Source of the DNA: Gigaspora margarita
Taxonomy: Eukaryota > Glomeromycota > Glomeromycetes > Diversisporales > Gigasporaceae
Assembly: GCA_009809945.1 (NCBI GenBank)
Contig: WTPW01000439.1
Coordinates: forward strand, 289,349 to 353,348
DNA: 64,000 nucleotides
Reading direction: 5' to 3'
Program-made: the position numbers and the translations under genes
Shown here: in pieces, positions 1 to 11,300 of the stretch
How positions within the stretch are numbered: position 1 is the stretch's first letter
Layout: the number at the start of each line of letters is the position of its first letter
The notes under the pieces: generated by a model
The model's input: the letters and a program-made list of their open reading frames with translations, nothing else
Database searches by the model: none
What the model was told of the DNA's origin: nothing

Positions 1-545
1 GTGAAATTAGTGAAATGATGAACTAACAGAGTATAGCAAAACTTATTATTTTGCCACTATTTTACCAATTTTGCTATACTCTGCTATTTCTACTAGTTTG
101 TCATTTCACTACTTTTACCAAGTTCGCTAGTCTTAGGACCATGTCATTAATCACCTAATTATTTTTATTAAAGGCCTACTCCCCTCACCCTCTTTAATAT
201 AGATTTGGTCAGGTTCTTATATATTTTCAACATTTTTTACCTCTTTACCTTCTAAAAAATTACTTGATTTTTGTCACTTCCCTTACCAGTTTCGTTAATT
301 TCTCCAGTTTGACCTGTTTATCACATTTCACTAGCTTTACTAATTTTGTTAGCCTAAAAGATCATATCTCACCAGTTTTGTCAGTTTCCAGTTCATTGAA
401 CCTCGCTAGTTTTACTCTTTCATTATATTTTGTCAGTTTCATTGCATTTTGCTAGTTTCACCATGCTTCACTAATTTTACCAAAGCCTTTTTTTAGAATT
501 TTTTTAGTGAAAAGCAAAACTAGGGTTTCAACTTTCACTAATGCA
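1..545. repeat. Degenerate pyrimidine-rich simple repeat
   Basis: Short phrases such as cactagttttaccaatttt recur with variation, giving a loose tandem texture. A 63-codon open frame at 264-455 follows this repetition and is not credible as a gene. Nothing else is visible here. Confidence 0.4.
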
Positions 546-552
546 AACCCTC

Positions 553-881
553 TAGAGAACCCTGAATAATCTATGAGAGGTTATATTTGAGGTCATAGTA
601 AAAATTTTTTTGGTTAGTGGTTCTACTTTGGTATATATTAGCTATATTTCAAACATCAGATAGCAAGTTTCTATTTTTATTACCACTTTTTAAATATAAT
701 ATTTGAAAAAATACACCTGTTACTATTTTTCAAATATACTCATTTTGCCTATTACCTGTTTTTAAATATAACCTTTTTATCCAATATCTACTTTTCAAAT
801 ATAACTTTTTTTAAAAAACAGCCCTCTATTAGTGATTTTTCAAATATGACATTACATAGATTATTCAGGATCCTCCCTCTA
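553..881. mobile_element. Non-autonomous TIR element, hAT-like ends
   Basis: The left end (tagag then ccctgaataatctatg, 553-590) is repeated in inverted form at 840-881. Both ends begin TAGAG, which fits the hAT terminal pattern YARNG. The interior is repeats of tttttaaatataa and has no coding frame. No TSD can be recognised, so the insertion is old or the edges are slightly off. Confidence 0.55.
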
Positions 882-2272
882 GATTTCATTTCTGTCTTAA
901 AAAACTCATTTTTAACCTAGTAAAAGAAAGTGTGTTAGTTGTGCTCACACAGACAAGAAAAAAAATAATATGCATCTACTGCATAGCAAAAGTATGAAGA
1001 AATTATAAGTCCCAAGAATATTTCATAGCCAGAAAGGACAAAAGAAGTTAGTAGTTAAACGAGTTTATAGAAAAGAAAACAAAAAAGCAACACTTTAAAA
1101 AATTCAGTAAGTATTATAAAAACTTTTCGATCTTTAAAATTAATAAGTAAAAGTTCTAATTTACATCTAGAATCTAAGATCTAAAAATCTTTTGTGCGTG
1201 TGCATGCTACAAATAAACTCAATTTGTGACTAAGGGATATGATATGAGGAGAAGGATAAAATTCAAAGTGAAGTACTTGGAACGATTCTTAGTGACAAGG
1301 CTTAGTGAATGTATAGAATATTCTAGATTAAATATTGATATTCAATTTCTATGTATATTACACAAAAATGATAACCTACTAATTATATATGAAAAATGAT
1401 CTATGTTCACTCTACTCTTAATGGGCCTTCAAAAGTAGAAACCAAGGAATTTGACAATTTTTTAAAAATTAACCTATTTGTTTAATTAGGTGTAAAATTT
1501 AAAGCCTGATCTTTTTACTTAATAATGAAAGTCTAATCGCTTAATAAATTTTTACAATACAAGAGTTAATGCTATAATCTAAAAATAGATTTACTGAGAT
1601 ATTAGAAGCAATTTACAGGTCTATAGAACTAACAATTTTGTTTAAACAAATTTGTTAATTATGAATATACTATTTTTAAATTGTTTTGATTTTGTGTAAC
1701 AAAATAGTTTTTGCCAATTTTCTCAAAACCTGTGATCAGCCAAATTTCCTGGTTTCTATTCTTAAGGGCCCATATATATTTTATATTAACTATTTCTAAT
1801 TATAGTATAACAGATATAATGGTGTGATTTACATATTGGATATAACGTGTTTTAGTAAAATCTAATAGTTAAAAAAATGCTTTATTTTTATTAATAATAA
1901 ACTTATAATTTCATATAATTTTGTATATAAAGAATTTTTAATTGCTTTGATTGGTCAATCATCACGTTTAGATCTACATCAGTTAACCAATTATACAAAT
2001 GTTATTACTTGTGATTTTCTGTAAAAATACAAGTTTCTTCTATGCTTTTTGGCTTGTATACTGAATATAAAAAGGAATCCCTAGAGCAGTAGTTGCCCTT
2101 TATAAAACCTAATTTTTTGTATTATTTTTCTATACCTTAAGTATAAGCAACTTTCTAACAAAGAACTTTTTGTTTTCTTAAGTAGGAACAATTTGTTCAA
2201 GTAATCATTAAAAGAGTTCTTTTTGGTATAAATTAATATTAAAATATAAGTATATACATTATGCATGTATAT
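882..2272. other. AT-rich DNA without recognisable feature
   Basis: I see no credible coding frame, inverted repeat or tandem array. The short minus-strand frame at 2081-2266 has low-complexity composition and no family resemblance. Confidence 0.4.
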
Positions 2273-2461
2273 GTTGTGTGTCAGATCGAAACTTGCGTCA
2301 GATTGAAACTAACGCACATCAGATGACTATCATTTGACTAGCATAAAATAATCGGCAACAGCTGGCCTAAACAAACTTCTAACTTTACTATAATTTTACC
2401 CTAACCCTAATCTAATTTAGGTCAGGTTTCATCTGACGCAAGAATCGATTTGACGCACAAC
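2273..2461. mobile_element. 189-bp TIR element (MITE)
   Basis: Left arm 2273-2309 (gttgtgtgtcagatcgaaac...) pairs with right arm 2426-2461 (...gatttgacgcacaac) over about 36 bases. Flanks atgtatat and atttatac match at 6 of 8 positions, suggesting a decayed 8-bp TSD and a hAT-type origin. There is no coding capacity. Confidence 0.65.
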
Positions 2462-2510
2462 ATTTATACTATTAAAAAAACATTTTAACAAGTTTTCTTG
2501 CTGCACTTAT

Positions 2511-2702
2511 ATCTTATTTACTTGACTATGCTTAAACATGACATATTTATTTACTCAACTATATTTGAATATGACATATTTATTTACTTGACTATGTTTG
2601 AACATAATATATTTATTTATTTAACTATATTTGAACACAACTTATTTATTTACTTAACTTGTTTAAACATGATATATTTATTTGTTTGAATATAACATAT
2701 TT
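2511..2702 (+). repeat. 33-bp minisatellite, about six units
   Basis: Units of the form ttatttacttgactatgttt + gaacataatatat repeat in register about six times. As 33 is a multiple of 3, one frame stays open (2498-2689) and encodes a repeated 11-residue IFIYLT-like phrase. This is a by-product of the repeat, not evidence for a gene. Confidence 0.75.
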
Positions 2703-2736
2703 AATTTAAGTATTTTTAATATAGAACTAAAATTGG

Positions 2737-3206
2737 CCTGGGCTTTCTAAATTTGGTAGATAATCATACAATTGACTATTGTTCTATGGGAACCAGATAT
2801 TGAGTCTGGTCTTATTTTTGAACAAATCTTATCAAATTTTTTAGTTATGGTCTAGGTCTGGTTAAAGTTTGCAAACTATCTAAGTTTGAATATGTTTATA
2901 TATATTTTTTGGTGCTGAACAAGTTTACTTAAGCATGAAGTTAGAATTAATTAGTAAAATTTTGTAAATCATAAGATTTTATAGAATTTATTAATAAAAT
3001 TCTATAAAATCTTATAATTCACAAAATTTACTAATTAAATTCTAACTTCAATCACTAAGTAAACTTGTTCAGCACCTAAAAATACATCAAATTAGCAAAA
3101 TTTTTTATTTTATTTGCAATTTGAAGAATAGATATATAATTTTAGATTTTTGATCAAACAGTCAAATTTAAGTATCTTTTCTTTAAATTTTAAGTAAACT
3201 AAAAAC
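2737..3206. mobile_element. Older, diverged satellite-carrying hAT element, left part
   Basis: A weathered gtctggtc-rich end (about 2740-2900) is followed by a complete A palindrome (2915-3076) and half of a B palindrome (3085-3206). These are the same modules as in the element that starts at 3207. The B palindrome resumes at 5084 and runs into a further A half to about 5165. The younger element therefore jumped into an old relative of itself. Confidence 0.7.
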
Positions 3207-5083
3207 TAGTGCTCCCAGGTCCAGTCTGGGTCCAGTCCGGGATCAGACCAGCCTCAGACTCTAAATTTTACTAATTTCAGACTTCAGACCAGACTCAGAC
3301 TCAACTATGAGTTCGGTCCGGGTCTGGTCNGAAGTCTGCAGACTGGTCTGAGTGTCAAGTCTGAGTCTGGTCCGGGTCTGGTCCGAAGTCTGCAGACTGG
3401 TCTGAGTCCGAATATATTTATATGTATTTTTTGGCGCTGACAAGTTTACTTAGTGCATTTTGTTAGAATAAATTAGTAAAATTTTATAAATCATAAGATT
3501 TTATAGAATTTTATTAATAAAATTTTATAAAATCTTATAATTCGCAAATATTTATTAATTAATTCTAACAAAATGCACTAAGTAAACTTGTNCAGCACCT
3601 AAACATGCATCAAAACAGCTATTTTGTTTTTATTTTACTTGAAATTTAGAGATTTGATGCACAATTTTGGATTTTTGATCAAAAAAGACAAAATTTAACA
3701 TCTTANCTCCAAATTTCAAGTAAAATAAAAGCAACCCTGCCAATTTAATGTATTTTTAGGTGCTAATCAAGTTTACTTAGTGTATTAAATTAGAAATAAT
3801 TAGTAAAATTTTGTGAATCTTAAAGATTTTATAGAATTTTATTAGTAAAATTCTATAAATTCTTAAAATTCACTTATTTTTATTAACTAATTCTAACAAG
3901 ACGCACTAAGTAAACTTGTTCAGCACCTAAAAATACATTAAATCGGTGGGGTTGTTTTTATTTTACTTGAAATTTGGAGAAAAGATGCATAATTTTGGAT
4001 TTTTGATCAAAAAAGTCAAATTTAAGCATCTTTTCTCCAAATTTCAAGTAAAATAAAAACAATCCTACCGATTTAATGTATTTTAGGTTTTGAACAAGTT
4101 TACTTAGTGCACTCTGTTAGAATTAATTAATAAAAATTTGTGAATAATAAGATTTAATAGAATTTTATTAATAAAATTCTATAAAATCTTATGATTCACA
4201 AATTTTTATTAATTAATTCTAACATAGTGCACTATGTAAACTTGTTCAGCACCTAAAAATACATTAAATCGGCAGGATTGTTTTTATTTTACTTGAAATT
4301 TGGAGAAGAGATGCTTAAATTTGACTTTTTTGATTAAAAATCCAAAATTATGCATCTTTTCTCCAAATTTCAAGTAAAATAAAAACAACTCTGCCGATTT
4401 AATGTATTTCTAGGTGTTGAAAAAGTTTACTTAGTGTGTTTTGTTAGAATCAATTAATAAAAATTTGTGAATTTTAAGAATTTATAGAATTTTACTAATA
4501 AAATTCTATAAAATCTTATGATTCACAAAATTTTACTAATTATTTCTAATTTAATGCACTAAGTAAACTTGTTCAGCACCTAAAATACATTAAATTGGCA
4601 GGGTTGTTTTTATTTTACTTGAAATTTGGAGATAAGATGTTAAATTTTGTCTTTTTTGATCAAAAATCCAAAATTGTGCATCAAATCTCTAAAGTACAAG
4701 TAAAATAAAAATAAAACAGCCGTTTTGATGCATGTTTAGGTGCTGAACAAGTTTACGAAGTGCATTTTGTTAGAATTGATTAATAAATATTTGTGAATTA
4801 TAAGATTTTATAAAATTTTATTAATAAAATTCTATAAAATCTTATGATTCATAAAATTTTACTAATTTATTCTAACAAAATGCACTAAGTAAACTTGTTC
4901 AGTGCCAAAAAATACATATAATATATTTCGGACTTAGGCCAGTCTGCAGACTTCAGACCAGACCCAGACCAGACTCAGACTTGACTAAAAAGTCTGAATA
5001 TAAAAGTCTGAGTCTGGTCTGAAAATCAGACCAGACTCAGACTTGACTAAAGTCTGGTTCGAGTCCAGTCTGTAGGAGCACTA
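3207..5083. mobile_element. hAT-type non-autonomous element with palindromic satellite core, copy 1
   Basis: The ends are tagtgctcc... and ...ggagcacta, a 9-bp perfect TIR fitting the hAT YARNG rule. An exact 8-bp TSD, ctaaaaac, lies at 3199-3206 and 5084-5091. Subterminal regions (3215-3410, 4925-5075) are packed with ccagactcagac/gtctgagtctgg motifs, possibly transposase-binding sites (inference). The core is an array of alternating palindromes (separate entry). There is no coding capacity, so it would need a transposase in trans. A second copy lies at 48776-50634. Confidence 0.9.
3431..4905. repeat. ~326-bp satellite of alternating A and B palindromes inside copy 1
   Basis: Each unit holds palindrome A (about 165 bp, from gctgaacaagtttacttag to its mirror ...cttgttcagcacc) and palindrome B (about 150 bp, from cattaaatcggcagggttg to ...ccctgccgatttaatg, centred on tttttgatcaaaaa). 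Five A and four B palindromes alternate. Start positions of A (about 3431, 3761, 4088, 4410, 4738) give a period near 326. Arms are close to perfect, so each unit could form large hairpins or cruciforms. Confidence 0.85.
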
Positions 5084-5169
5084 CTAAAAACTATTCTGCT
5101 AATTTATTATATTTTTGGTGCTAAACAAGTTTACTTAGTGTATTAAATTAAAATTTTTTTTACTTTACA

Positions 5170-5590
5170 ACCTAGTGCTACCTTTATTAGATATTAAAGT
5201 ACACACATTATAGTAATAATGTTTTATACATAGTAGACAACTACCTGGCATTCTATCAATGACCAGATAGAGATGTTGTACCAAGCATTATTCCTTCCAG
5301 CAAGCCCCTCTGACAACTAGTTATAAATCTGTTGGTACGATTCAGTCCAGACATGCTACTACGAGTTTTTGAAGTATCCTTTTAAACTTTGATCTCTCAA
5401 TACATCTCATGACTTTGGTTATTCAAATTGTGGTTCTGACTCAAGAATGACCCAGAGTTTTTAATCAGTGCTGCACTAGAAAGGTTCATTGATTGATGTT
5501 CTGGGACCCTGTCTCACCTGGCGTTTCAGTTTCCTTTTCTTATTTGGTAGAACCTGCATTATAGATTTTTAAGTTTTAGCAACCTTTTGA
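5170..5590. other. Intergenic DNA, no feature seen
   Basis: Less AT-rich than its surroundings but with no long open frame, inverted repeat or tandem structure. It may be ancestral sequence between insertions. Confidence 0.4.
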
Positions 5591-6308
5591 TTTGTATCTA
5601 GAGTTCCAACCTCTGACTCAGAATACTATATACCCAATTACCTGACCTGAAAAATTTACCAACCGGGTCATGTTTTTGACAAACCGGTTTAAAATTATAT
5701 ATGGGCCACCTGTTAATAAACAGGTCACCCATTGACAAACGGTCACCTGTTTTATTAATGAATATATTTAATATTTAGGGTTGATCTATAATTGGGTAGC
5801 ATAGTGGTTATTAAGTCCAATTACGTCAATTATTTACATATACCTTGCATATATCATCTGATTTAAAATGAATTGTTGGCTACGAAAATGAATTGTTGAA
5901 AGAAACTGAATACATATTCAGAAACTACACCTTTCGCTTTATATATTTTCAAAACAATCTTGAAACTAAGAAATAATTATGAGGTTAGCTATATGATATT
6001 TTTTAAATTTAGTCATTACTTATACATATATAAGAACCTCTAAATCAAAAAAATAGCTTTTTTTTTGTAGTTAGATCTCTAGTATTCGAGTTTGTTCTCA
6101 AGATTATAGTATATATAGATTATACTTGTTAGACGAGACTGTAGATTTTAATATTGATGAAAGTCGAAACTTGGTTTAACTTTTGTAATCTTATATAATA
6201 AAGTAAAACTGAAAAACTTGTCGAAACTATAGAAAGGGTTGAGTTTTGCATACTTTTTACTTGCAGTTGTTTGCTATTCTTTTTAATTTATTTATATATA
6301 TTAATTTA

Positions 6309-7020
6309 GGGTATTGCTATTTATACCATGGTTTTTGCTTGGTTTTTGTATAACATTAGATTATTAACCAACTTTTTCTATTCGCACCATGGTATAGTTA
6401 TACAAACATTTGAAAATTTTTACTTGCACCCCTACATGTTGTTAATCTACAAAAAAATGTGAGTTTTTATTGGTGCAATATTAAAACAGTCTAAGGTTAC
6501 ACAAAAATTGTGAAAATCTTATTCTACACCCCTACATGTTGTTAATATACAAAAAAGGCGAGTTTTTATTGGTGCAATATAAAAATAGGCCAAGATTACA
6601 CAAAATTGTAAAATTTTGGCCCGCATTATGTTAAGGCCTTAAGAAATTAGGGTAAGAGTTGGCCCGCATTATAAAATTAGGGTTAGGGTTGGCCCACATT
6701 ATAAAATTAGGTTAGCAGACCTACTAGAACATTCTAACCAGTCCCAAGTTATACAAAATTGCGAAAATCTTATCCTGCACCTCTACATGTTGTTAATCTA
6801 CAAAAAGGTGAGTTTTTATTGGTGCAACATTAAAAAGGCCTAAGGTTACATGAAAATTGCGAAAAATCTTTTTTATATGTTGTTATTTACAAAAAAAGAG
6901 GAGTTTTTATTGGTGCAACATATATTACCATGGTGCAAATAAAAAAGTTGATTAATAATCTAATATTATATGAAATCTATAGTGCGAATAGCAAAAACCA
7001 TGGTGCGAATAGCAATACCC
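6309..7020. mobile_element. 712-bp TIR element with 8-bp TSD, nested
   Basis: Terminal inverted repeats of about 30 bp start gggtattgctatt and contain ccatggtttttgc at both ends. The exact 8-bp TSD ttaattta lies at 6301-6308 and 7021-7028. The interior has four or more copies of a ~90-bp module (ctacatgttgttaatctac ... gagtttttattggtgcaa) and a short repeat of ttggcccgcattataaaatt. The 69-codon frame at 6930-7139 runs out across the element end and is not a gene. Confidence 0.9.
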
Positions 7021-7436
7021 TTAATTTATTATTATTTTTCTTATTATTTATTGTTAGCAATTTAGTTTTGATACAAAGCTCTTTATACAAGCATATAATA
7101 GATTGTTATTTAAAATTTAAGATATCGATGTTCTTTTAAATTTAATTGAATTATATATATGGCAATGACTATTCTCCATAGTAATAGATTATTGTAATTA
7201 ATAAAATTTAAAAAATGTGTCTTTTATTAATTAATACTGTTATATTTTGCAAAATATTTTACTTTGGGTTCATTTTAATGGAAGCATATTAGTACAAAAA
7301 TTAACTAATTAGAATGAAACTATGCTTAATCAGATATCTGGTTATCTGATTATAACCAGGTGACCCACTTTAATTGGGTAACTGTTTTTAGTTTCAGGTA
7401 ACTGACTGAAAAACAGTTGATCTAATAGGTTACGGA

Positions 7437-7615
7437 AGGACCCCAAAATATACATATATAGGTCAGGTTAATTATAAAATTGCTAAAAATAGAAAGATCT
7501 GCAAAAAAACCCTCAAAAATAAGCAAAAAATTACTAAAAATAAAAATGATCTGCATAAAAACCCCCAAAATAAGCAAACCAATACCTGACCTATCTATAT
7601 ATATTTTGGGGTCCT
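7437..7615. mobile_element. 179-bp MITE (AGGACCCC family), copy 1
   Basis: About 30-bp TIRs begin aggaccccaaaatatacat and end ...tattttggggtcct. An exact 8-bp TSD, gttacgga, lies at 7429-7436 and 7616-7623. The interior repeats aaaaatagaaagatctgca. It is nested in the right arm of the 5599-7653 element. A second copy lies at 24338-24517. Confidence 0.9.
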
Positions 7616-7689
7616 GTTACGGATAGAGATTTTCAAACCAGTTTGGAACCCTATTTGTATCTTCAGAATATAACTGCTATGCTATTAAC

Positions 7690-7975
7690 CCAGAGAACAT
7701 TAAATTAATAATTAATTGGTGAAATATTGTAAATAATAAGATTTTATAGAATTTTATTAATAGAATTCTATAAAATCTTATAATTCACAAAATTTTACTA
7801 ATTAATTTTAACTTTATGCACTAAGTAAACTTGTTCAGCATCTAAAAATACATCAAATTAAAAGAATTTTTTTATTTTACTTAAATTTGGAGAATAGATA
7901 TATAATTTTGGATTTGTGATCAAAAAAGTCAAATTTAAGCATCTTTTTTCCAAATACTATAAAATTCAGATATAG
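7690..7975. repeat. Solo fragment of the A/B palindrome satellite
   Basis: One partial A palindrome (ending ...cactaagtaaacttgttcag) and one partial B module (ttttggatttgtgatcaaaa) are recognisable. There are no element ends or TSD, so this is a relic of a satellite-carrying hAT element. Confidence 0.75.
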
Positions 7976-8098
7976 GTACCCTCTGTGAGGCATACCTCTT
8001 GTCATTTAAAAATCTAACAGTGAATTATATTAGAGTAAATAAGTATGGCATATATAGTAAAATATATTGTTCAATATAGTGTAGAAGTATCTGGGTAT

Positions 8099-8257
8099 TA
8101 GAGATTAGAACCGTTTAACCGTTTAAAAATTACTCTATAGTTTCAGGCAGAATTATATTGGTCGTGGGCCAAAATTATTTTAATGTCAGCCAAATTAAAT
8201 AGTTAAATGGTTAAACGATTAAATGACTAAGAAAAATTTTAGGCAGTTCCAATCCTA
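8099..8257. mobile_element. 159-bp hAT-type MITE
   Basis: Ends tagagattagaaccg... and ...cagttccaatccta form an imperfect TIR. The 8-bp TSD ctgggtat is exact at 8091-8098 and 8258-8265. Internal ccgtttaaccgtttaa pairs with ttaaatggttaaacgatt. No coding capacity. Confidence 0.85.
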
Positions 8258-8265
8258 CTGGGTAT

Positions 8266-9104
8266 ATCACAGATCAAAATCCAATATATAGGGTCTCTAT
8301 TGTGTACTATATTACTATAATTAAAAAATATATAAAATACTATATATTGGTGATTTACCATATATATATCATATAGTTTGGCTAATTTTATATATATTGG
8401 GTGCCTGATAAGTATATATAATAAAAATAACTTTTAAATCTACATATTTTATAATTCTAAATTATTGTTTACAATACAAATATTTTATATATTCAAAAAA
8501 ATTTAATTTTTAAGCTATTAAAAAAATTTTTTACTATTTAAATTTTTTTTAATTTGATATATATCAGGTACCTGATAAATATAGTATTAACTAACAATAG
8601 TAATTTCTAATTGTTAATTATAAATTGATATAATTAGAATAAAAATTGTTAGATTGTTATTTGTTTTATCAATTCTTATTGAAATTAAAATATAAAAATT
8701 ATATACCTTTTTAAGAAACTGAATACAAAAAACTTGCTTTGATACTTACAATCTAATACTATATAGATATTATTGTCTTAAATCACTGATAAATTACTAT
8801 AGTTATTCTAATATTATATAATCTGATTAAACAATATAATAATTGTTATTACTAAAGCAAAAAAATAATCTTATAAGATACAAATTCTATTCTATTTATA
8901 TAGTTACTTAATTAATAAAACTCATTAACAAACTTTTCTTATTCATATTATATAGTAAATATTTACTTGCTTTATTATTATCTGAGTTTAAATTAATTAA
9001 ATTTAGATTACCACTTTTTTGATAAAAAACAATCTAAATTAATATAATTAAAATAAAAATCATTAGATTGTTTTATCAATTCTTATTATTATTAAAATTA
9101 AAAT
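8266..9104. other. AT-rich DNA with a ~65-bp direct repeat
   Basis: A segment with attagaataaaaattgttag and ttttatcaattcttattga at about 8627-8695 recurs at about 9038-9100. Nothing else stands out. Confidence 0.45.
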
Positions 9105-11300
9105 ACTTAAATGTTTCTTTGTTTTTTCAAAATAACCCACAATTCGATGATGATTTACGAAATATTCTGTTATGCTAATCTAAAAACCTTTACAAATCAA
9201 ACTTGTAGTGCATATATTCGACTTGTAGAATCTCAATTTTATGGAAAAATATTAGAAACTCATAGAGATATTAATGTTTTTGTAAATTTGAATACATAAT
9301 GTTTTCACAAAATTTTTACTTTAACTACTTTCAGAAGAATTTTTTTTAAATAAAAGCTCAAAAATGTTATTAAACAAATAGATTTTTTAGATATTTGAAA
9401 GTTTATATAAAAATTTAAACTCAAACAGATCAATATTAATAGAGATATTTAGATTTTTCATTTGACTTCTAGATTTAGATTTTTCTATAATATACATTTT
9501 TGAAAATGAAAAAAATTTTTTATCAAAGATATCTCTATGAATTCTTGACCAAATTTGATAAAATTTTTTTATTTAAATTTTATATATCTGTAGAATTAAA
9601 ATAAAAAAAATTTTTTCAAATTTGGTCAAGACCTCATAGAGATTTCTTTGATAACAGATTTTTCTATTTCCAAAAACATATATCATATGTCAAATTGTTT
9701 ACAAGAAAAGCCAAATCTAGTTGCGAAATGAAACTCTAAATATCTTTGTTAATATTGATTTGTTTGAGCTAAAATTTTTATAATAAACTCTTAAATAGCT
9801 AAGAAATATACTTACTTAATAGCATTTTTGAGGTTTCATTAAAATTTTTTTAGAAGCAGTCAAATTTGAGAAAAAAATTCTGCAAAAACATTATATATCT
9901 GAATTTACAAAAACATCAATATCTCTGTGAGTTTCTAATATTTTTCTATAAAAATTGAAATTCTACAAGTTGATGATATGTGCTGCAAGTTTATTAATAA
10001 AAGCTTTAGATTAGAATAACAGAATATTTCATAAATCATTATCGAATTGTGGATTATTTTGAAAAACAAAAAAACAATTATTAAAATTGTTTACAGGACC
10101 TTTCATCAAAGATATCTCCATGAGTTCTTGACCAAATTTGATAAAAATTTTTTTATTTGAATTCTACATATTTGTAGAATTAAAATAAAAAAATTTTCAT
10201 CGAATTTAGTCAAGACCTCATAGAGATATCTTTGATAAAAGTTTTTTTTATTTCCAAAAACATATATCACGTGCCAAATTGTTTACAAGAGAACCTGAAT
10301 CTAGATGCAAAATGAAAAATCTAAATATCTTCGTCAATATTAATCTGTTTGAGCTAAAATTTTGTAGTAGACTTTTGAATAGCTAAGAAATATACTTACT
10401 TAGTAACATTTTTGAAGTTTCATTTAAATGAAATTCTTTTAGAAAGTCAACTCTGAGAGAAAATTCTGCAAAAACGTTATGCATCCAAATTTACAAAAAC
10501 ATCAATCTCTCAATGAGTTTCTAATATTTTTCCATAAAAATTGAGATTCTACAAGTAGACGATATATGCTGCATGTTTGATTCATAAAAGTTTTTAGGTT
10601 AGCATAATAGTATATTTCGTAAATCATCATCAAATTGTGGGTTATTTTGAAAAAGCAAAAAAACGTATTACAAAAAAGCTGTATTGAAATTGTTTATAGG
10701 ACCTTTCATTAAAGATATCTCCAAAAGTTTTTGACCAAATTCGATAAAAATCTTTTATTTGAATTCTATATATTTGTAGAATTAAATAAAAAATTATTAT
10801 TAAATTTGGTTAAAAACTCACAGAGATATCTTTGATAAAAGATTTTTCATTTTCAAAACTATATTATGTACCAAAATTGTTTACAAGAGAACCCCGAATC
10901 TAGTGTGAAGAAAAAATTTAAATATCTCTATCAATATTGATCTATTTGGGCTAAAATTTTATAGTAGACTCTTGAATATCTAAGAAATATATTTACTTAG
11001 TAGCATTTTTGAGGTTTTTTATATAAAGAAAATCCTTTCAGAAGTAGATTCAAGAGAAAAATTTTGCAAAAATGTTATGCATTTGAATTTACAAAAATAT
11101 TAATATCTCTATGAGTTTCTAATATTTTTTCATAAAAATTAAGATTCTATAAGTCAAAGATATGTGTTACAAGTTTGATTAGTAAATATTTTTAGATTAG
11201 TATAAAAGAATATTTTGTAAATCATTATTTAATTATGGGTTAAACAAAAAAACATATATTACAAAGAAGCTACAAAGATTTCTCTTTAAGTTCTTGACCA
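9105..11300. repeat. ~590-bp tandem palindromic repeat, about three units plus an inverted part-unit
   Basis: The landmark gatatctccatgagttcttg + accaaatttgat recurs near 9520, 10105, 10700 and 11275, giving a period of about 590 bp. Within each unit accaaatttgataaaaattt is followed by its mirror around a gaattctac...tagaat centre. The stretch 9105-9480 holds the reverse complement of the other half-unit, so the block is both tandem and inverted. The 62-codon frame at 9111-9299 is inside the repeat and is not a gene. Confidence 0.75.

Larger units (their letters stand above)
5599..7653. mobile_element. Old 2.05-kb hAT-type element carrying two nested elements
   Basis: Ends read tagagttccaacc... 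and ...ggtttggaacccta (both YARNG). A perfect 8-bp TSD, tttgtatc, lies at 5591-5598 and 7654-7661. The inverted similarity continues inward to about 5740 and 7330 (for example gggccacctgttaataa against its mirror near 7345-7365), but with many changes, so the element is old. It holds two later insertions (6309-7020 and 7437-7615), each with its own perfect TSD. No transposase frame is visible. Confidence 0.8.

Noticed and set aside
2498..2689. 63-codon frame with IFIYLT repeats as a membrane peptide
   Set aside because: It is the translation of a 33-bp minisatellite.
6640..6720. Telomere repeat (ttagggttaggg)
   Set aside because: Only one or two units, embedded in a transposable element with TSD. 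The same holds for 15097-15113 and 2390-2420.
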